Shown in pieces: positions 59,192 through 64,000 of a stretch of DNA of 64,000 nucleotides. This DNA is from Enoplosus armatus (lineage: Eukaryota > Chordata > Actinopteri > Centrarchiformes > Enoplosidae). A program made the position numbers and the translations under genes. A model generated the notes under the pieces. That model made no database searches. It saw only the letters and a list, made by a program, of their open reading frames with translations, and had not been told where the DNA came from. The stretch's first letter is position 1, and each line of letters opens with the position of its first letter. Location: assembly GCF_043641665.1 (NCBI RefSeq), contig NC_092189.1, positions 11,060,333 to 11,124,332 on the forward strand. Reading direction: 5' to 3'.

Positions 59192-61331
59192 GTGAGTCAC
59201 CCTCTCGCAGTCTTTAGTTGAAATGTGGGACATTGTGCTGCTTTCTTTAAATATGTGGACAAGATTGTGGCTCCTGAAAGTGTTGGTGTCCTGAGGACAA
59301 AATACATGTCCAATCTTTGACATGTTAGTTTATCACATGTGATTAATGTGTAATATCTTATTTTATTAGTTAAAATATGTAAGCATTTCAAGGGTTGAAC
59401 CATGTGTACTAATACACGCTCAGCATGTTTGCCTTTAACACCTGTTTAACTATCTTCTTTAGTAAAGTTATAACAGTGGGCTGCTATTGCAAAGAGTGTG
59501 GATAGTAAACCCCTTGATCAAGTGCTTAGGTTGTGCATGTATAGAAAAAAAGGCTGGCTGCTGCTGCCCAGAGAGACTGTCATCTGAGACGACTACCTGA
59601 CTCGGCAAGGACAGTGAGGGTGAGAGTGAGAGAGAGGAGAAAATAAAAGACAGAAGGGGGAAAGAGGGAGAATGACAGCAAAAAACATTGCCTGACTCAG
59701 CACTGATTGCAGCACTACAGCATACAACACACATGCACATGCGTGCACCTGCAAGCGTGCTGCGCATTCAACACAAGTTGGCTCCCAGTGTGCAGCTGTC
59801 ACATACCTAGCCTCACTCATCCCTCCTCGTCCACGGCAATCTGCCTCAATCCGGATCAGCGGGAGGTGCTAAAGTGACACCCTGACCAGTGTGGGCCCGT
59901 GCAGAAACGAGGGCCTCTAATCCTCTTAAAGGACAGACCTACACTACATGCTTTACTACTACCGAGGGAGGCTAGTCGTCGCTGGCCTCCAACCAGCGAT
60001 CACTTAAACAGAGACGAGCTGAAATCCTGCTGTTTTAACTGCTGATGAAAAAACAAATTAACAAATTAATTGTTTATTCTATCTCATGAATACGACTTTA
60101 CTCACAACAGCACCCCTAAACATCCTCTGATGATTGCAGTGCAGCATGTATTGTTTCCTCATGAGTCAGAACTTGATGTACAGTGAGGTAATTGTGCTGT
60201 AATGACTTTACCCTCATTTATTGGACAGAGGCCTGTTTTAAAATGCCCCATACGAGTGTATCAGATGGCCTGTCGTGCTCACAAAAGTCTTGACTTGCAG
60301 AAGTTTCCTAGATATTTCAGAGAGCTGATCAAACTAAGCTCTCTGCTAGCTGGCTGCAGAGGCCAAGGCTCATTAGGTTTCGGAAGCACATTCATCATCG
60401 TTAACCGTATTGATCAGGCCTGGGTCGCTACTCTTCCCGTCCCTGCCAAAGTTTCCCTCCCTTCTCTCTGCCTCATGGGGTCAAACAGTCCAATATTACA
60501 GCAGATGAAGTACATCACAACACAGCAGCGAAACAATATCTGCTGAAAACAACTTGATTTTCTGTTATGTCACAAACAAATGATACACAAAAGAAAGATG
60601 TATAACACAGCACCCCTTGTAGACTATATTTTCAGCAATAGATAATAAACCCTGTCAGGGAATTATCAGAGGCTCTGCGAGCTCAATGCCGGAGTATTGA
60701 TTGGCTGACAGAAACACAACACAGTTGAGGAGTGTCGTAACTCTTGAGATTTTGGTCAGGGTTCAATGCTGACTAGCTTTGTCTCCCTGGGGTTCGACTG
60801 AAACCCTCCATCCTTCATTAAGTCCCGAACACTCCCCTGTTTAAAGGGCACGCTATGCAGAAAGTGCACAGCTGCAGAATTGTAGCAAACATGCAGATTG
60901 TGGCATATTTATGTTAAACTCTTTGTGAACTCTGTGATTGTGTGAATGTGCAGTTGTTGAGAATCAGGTCATTTAGGCAAATGTGTGTGACATGTGTTGT
61001 TGTTCATGCTGCCTACACGCCACCCCTCTCTTTTTCTCTCTTGGCCTTTCTTGCTCTCTGTTCACATATCTGATTATTCATCGTATTCAAGGCCGGCTAC
61101 ACGCTCTGAATATAAAAACAGAGCAGACGAGATGCTAATTTAGCTGGAGCCCAATTCTGCCGCTGAATGCAACGTCCAACAAGACAGAGCTGAACTCTAA
61201 ACAGCTTCTTACTTATTTTCTCCCTCCAAATCCTTTCATCTTCTTTCCACGTCAGCTTTTCTCTCTGTGTTTTGCTTGTTGGGATTATGTCTGTGACTCA
61301 TATGCTTCTCTCTCCTTGTCTCTTCAGATAA

Positions 61332-63957
61332 ATGGAGGAGAAGGAGCGATGTAGGAGCAGGTCTCCAGCTCGGAGGGCCAGCCGGGTGCAGCAGGTGGTG
61401 GGAACGATAATACGTCGCACCCGAGAGTCGCTTAGCAGGTACAGAATGAGCAAGGGTCAGAGGTCAGGGTAAAGATCCTCTTCAAAGTACAGGAAATGTT
61501 TGTGAAAGTGAAAAAATGGGTGAAAAATACTCCCTGTAAGGCTGGCCCCAATTTCTTCATTGTGAATTGTTAAATATTCATACGTGAATACTGACACCTC
61601 GTGTGTCACTTCAGCTATCTTATGATCAGTGGATTCTGAGTGAGAAAATGAAGTAGATTTTGATGGTAAAACAACTGAGTATGCAGCAGAAAATGTTGCA
61701 CCACAAAGCCAACAGCAGCAGAAAATGCCCACACAAACCACTGTGTCAATAACAAATAAAACAACTTATATAGTATAAAGAAACTAAACAAGTTTGGGCA
61801 GCAGGCCTGCTGCCAGATTCTGTAATGGGGAAGAAGTATGGGATCGTATATATCATTTAGAATAAATAATGTAGCTGTACAAATGGCGTGTTTTTAGCTG
61901 AGCTATTTTATTGTTAAATAGAAACGTCTCTAAAAAGAGAAAAAAACTAAAACCAGAAGAAAATGTAAAAAAAATTAAAACTGAGAAAGAATAAAGTAGA
62001 TTTCTCAACCTGGTATGTACACACACACCAGATCCCCGCCCCACACCCACACATTCAGATACATAACACATACTGTAGTTGAGTACACATTCAAAACCTG
62101 AGTGCCGCCAACACAAACACACCCCACAGTGAACCACAAATATGCTCTCTAGAGCCCTTCATTCCCTTGTTGTCCGTTAAGTGGTTTCTCATTCTAAGCA
62201 GAGGAGGCGGTGCAGAGGAAGCCCAGTAAACTCATTCTTGGGAAAAAAGTCTCATCATGTCACAACCAGCAGGCCTCAGGGAGAAGATGTCTCTGTTAGA
62301 TTTAAACACAATGTATACAGAGTCTATTCCCAGGGTGCATCTGAGCTGATGATGTGTAGCAGGTTATAGGAATGTGGCCTCTGTTTTCTGGCTCCTGAGT
62401 TATATACATTTATTACATTATAGCAGCATTGATACTTTCACAATACTGTGACGTCCTATAAGATGTCAGAGTGTTGTTTTTAGGCATGCTGTGGCTGTAG
62501 GGATGGCGATGTTGGTCTGTCTGTTGGTTGGTCCGCCACTTTGGTCCAGACTGAAATATCTGTATATTGTACAGATATCTGTACAATTTGGATCAGATAT
62601 CCACGATGCCCAGAAAATAAATCCTAAAGATTTTGGTGATCCCCTGACTTTTCCTGCCACCGGCAGGTCAAAGGTTTCACTTATTCCTTGAAATAGCTTG
62701 ACATCTACTTGATGGATTGGCATAGAGACATTCACGGTCCTTAATGACGTTGGTGATCTTCTGACCTTTCCTCTAGCGCCACCGTGAGGTGGAAATTACA
62801 GACTATAGATATTCAAGGTCCCCAGAGGATGAATCGCAGTAACTTTGGTGATCCTTTAACGTTTGATACAGAACCATCTTCAGGTCAAAAGTTTCATTTT
62901 TACCATACTTTGATTTATGAATGAAATACTTAAGACATTCTCATCAGTCTCAGCTGTACTTTATGTTTAGTGTTAATTAACTAATGTTAGCAGGCTAACA
63001 TGCTAAACTAAGATGGCCAGCATGGTAAACATTATACCTGCTACACATCAGCATGTCAACATTGCAATTGTGAACAAGCTAGCATGCTGACTTTAGCATT
63101 TAGCTCAAAGCACTGCTGTGCCAAAGCACATCATCACAGAGCCACTAGCATGGCTGGAGACTCTTATTCTTGTTGTTTTATGTTTATAACATTAGTAGAT
63201 TGATTGATTAGTCAATAGACCGAAAATTAATTACTTTGGTAATTGATTAATCATTTGAGTCACTTTTAAAGCAAAAAGCCATTTGCGATTAAATTTGAGT
63301 ATTTCCTGCTGTCTTTCTGTTTTGTGTCATTGTAAACTCAATCTCTTTGAGTTTTGGACTGTTGAGCAAAATTAGCTATTTGAACATGTCACCTTCGGCT
63401 TAATGGAAATTGTGATGGTCCTAATTTTCTAATTTTCTAGATTAATTGGGAAATTAAACTATAAACTACTAACTAACCAACTAACGGATGATAAAAATAG
63501 TTATTTACAGTCTGTGTAAAAAACATCTGGTTGTGTGAAATTATCTATCTGTAATAGTTTAGAACTTAGCTGGAAGAAGTAGGTTGAATATTCACAGCAA
63601 CACAACTTTCACTACTCTTTGATAGTCAGCCATTGAACAAGATAATGAGATGAAAGTTGACAGCGTACAGGGACCCAGCAGTGAACTGTCTCCCTCTTGA
63701 TCTGCCTTGATGCATTAATCTTGTGATGACCACAGTGTTGTAGTCTCCAGTCAGGTAACCTGTGACCCTGTTTGACCTCCTCAGAGAGCGGTTGCTAGGC
63801 GATGGGAGGTCGCAGCGCTCCAACAGTCTGTCCAATCAGAACTTCCAGGCCAAGCTGGCGCTGCAGATCACCAGGGACCCGGTCCTGGACAGCAGCACTG
63901 GACATGGCTTCACCCTCACCACAAACGCACCCCTGCTGGTCAGGGACGTCGTCCCAG
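61332..63957 (+). CDS. frmpd1: FERM and PDZ domain-containing protein 1, N-terminal part
   Basis: FRMPD1 is a scaffold with a PDZ and a FERM domain that, in mammals, binds the LGN/AGS3 regulators of G-protein signalling. Two coding exons are in the window: 61332-61438 and 63785-63957 (about 93 residues, leaving phase 1); the rest lies beyond 64000. The start MEEKERCRSRSPARRASRVQ is followed by QQVVGTIIRRTRESLSR, which resembles the human FRMPD1 N-terminus. The second exon enters the PDZ domain with LALQITRDPVLDSSTGHGFT and LLVRDVVPG. The adjacent tomm5 supports FRMPD1 over FRMPD3 or FRMPD4. The gene is cut by the window edge, not broken. Confidence 0.82.
62495..63170 (+). repeat. Dispersed repeat, GCTAGCATGGCTG family, copy 2, with internal tandem motif
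   Basis: The left part has three spaced copies of a TTGGTGATCxxxTGACxTTTCC-like motif at about 62631, 62748 and 62843, linked by GCCACCG and AGGTCAAA segments. The right part (62965-63170) matches the inverted copy at 55765-55925. This composite type is common in fish introns; I cannot name the family. Confidence 0.65.
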
Positions 63958-64000
63958 GTACATGGGGTGTGTGGTGGTGATGGTGTGTGTTTGTGTGTCT

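Larger units (their letters stand above)
52787..61327 (+). other. frmpd1: Long 5' intronic region of frmpd1
   Basis: No coding exon of another gene is supported in these 8.5 kb. It holds (CA)n at 53785-53820, a GATG-rich patch near 54370-54410, a (GT)15 run at 56713-56742, a repeat at 55765-55925, a pyrimidine-rich block at about 57780-58060, a (GA)-rich run near 58715-58752 and a possible leader exon at 59041-59191. Long apparent ORFs in the pyrimidine-rich block are a by-product of composition. Confidence 0.5.

Noticed and set aside
1..64000. CRISPR arrays, rRNA, tRNA genes, bacterial operons
   Set aside because: None seen; the window is vertebrate nuclear DNA with spliced genes. A tRNA scan with a covariance model would be needed to exclude degenerate tRNA-derived SINEs.

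Overview
This window looks like nuclear DNA from a teleost fish. The genes are split into many short exons with GT/AG introns, the proteins are vertebrate, introns and spacers carry AT-rich fish-type dispersed repeats and long dinucleotide runs, and the gene order mixes loci that lie on different human chromosomes (PRPF19, TCIRG1 and SSH3 on 11q; GRHPR, ZBTB5, TOMM5 and FRMPD1 on 9p13). The species cannot be told from the sequence.

Layout. (1) 1.5-12.7 kb: two paralogous membrane proteins with immunoglobulin-like ectodomains, arranged head to head (minus-strand copy 1489-4859, plus-strand copy 6966-12667). They are the only clear protein genes here that I cannot name. (2) 14.0-18.7 kb, plus: prpf19, spliceosomal U-box/WD40 ubiquitin ligase. 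(3) 21.9-28.3 kb, plus: tcirg1, the V-ATPase a3 subunit, with a CLEAR-like E-box upstream. (4) 30.0-31.3 kb, plus: mrpl18, mitochondrial ribosomal protein. (5) 32.8-39.7 kb (first exon perhaps at 42.5 kb), minus: ssh3, slingshot cofilin phosphatase, tail to tail with mrpl18. (6) 44.4-46.8 kb, plus: grhpr, glyoxylate/hydroxypyruvate reductase. (7) 47.7-49.8 kb, minus: zbtb5, an intronless BTB-zinc-finger coding region, convergent with grhpr. (8) 51.0-51.5 kb, minus: tomm5, a 51-residue import-pore subunit in two exons. (9) 52.6-64.0 kb, plus: the 5' end of frmpd1, running off the window.

Apart from the paired Ig-like genes these are ordinary housekeeping or signalling genes and do not form a pathway. 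The spacers and introns hold several recognisable transposon relics: a piggyBac-like deletion derivative with TTAA target sites (43272-43793), hAT-like elements with CAGTGG-type ends (one nested inside another repeat), a palindromic fold-back family present in both prpf19 and tcirg1 introns, and several other dispersed families.

The best candidate for something undescribed is the head-to-head Ig-like pair. All six of their Ig-like domains carry an F-T/S-P motif near the C strand and lack the F-strand cysteine of classical Ig folds. Both second domains share an LWNRTDP sequon motif, and both tails end in Y-x-S-(D/E)-K-L-N-F-L. Exon boundaries and phases were worked out by eye from GT/AG sites and reading frame; totals divide evenly into codons for every complete gene listed.
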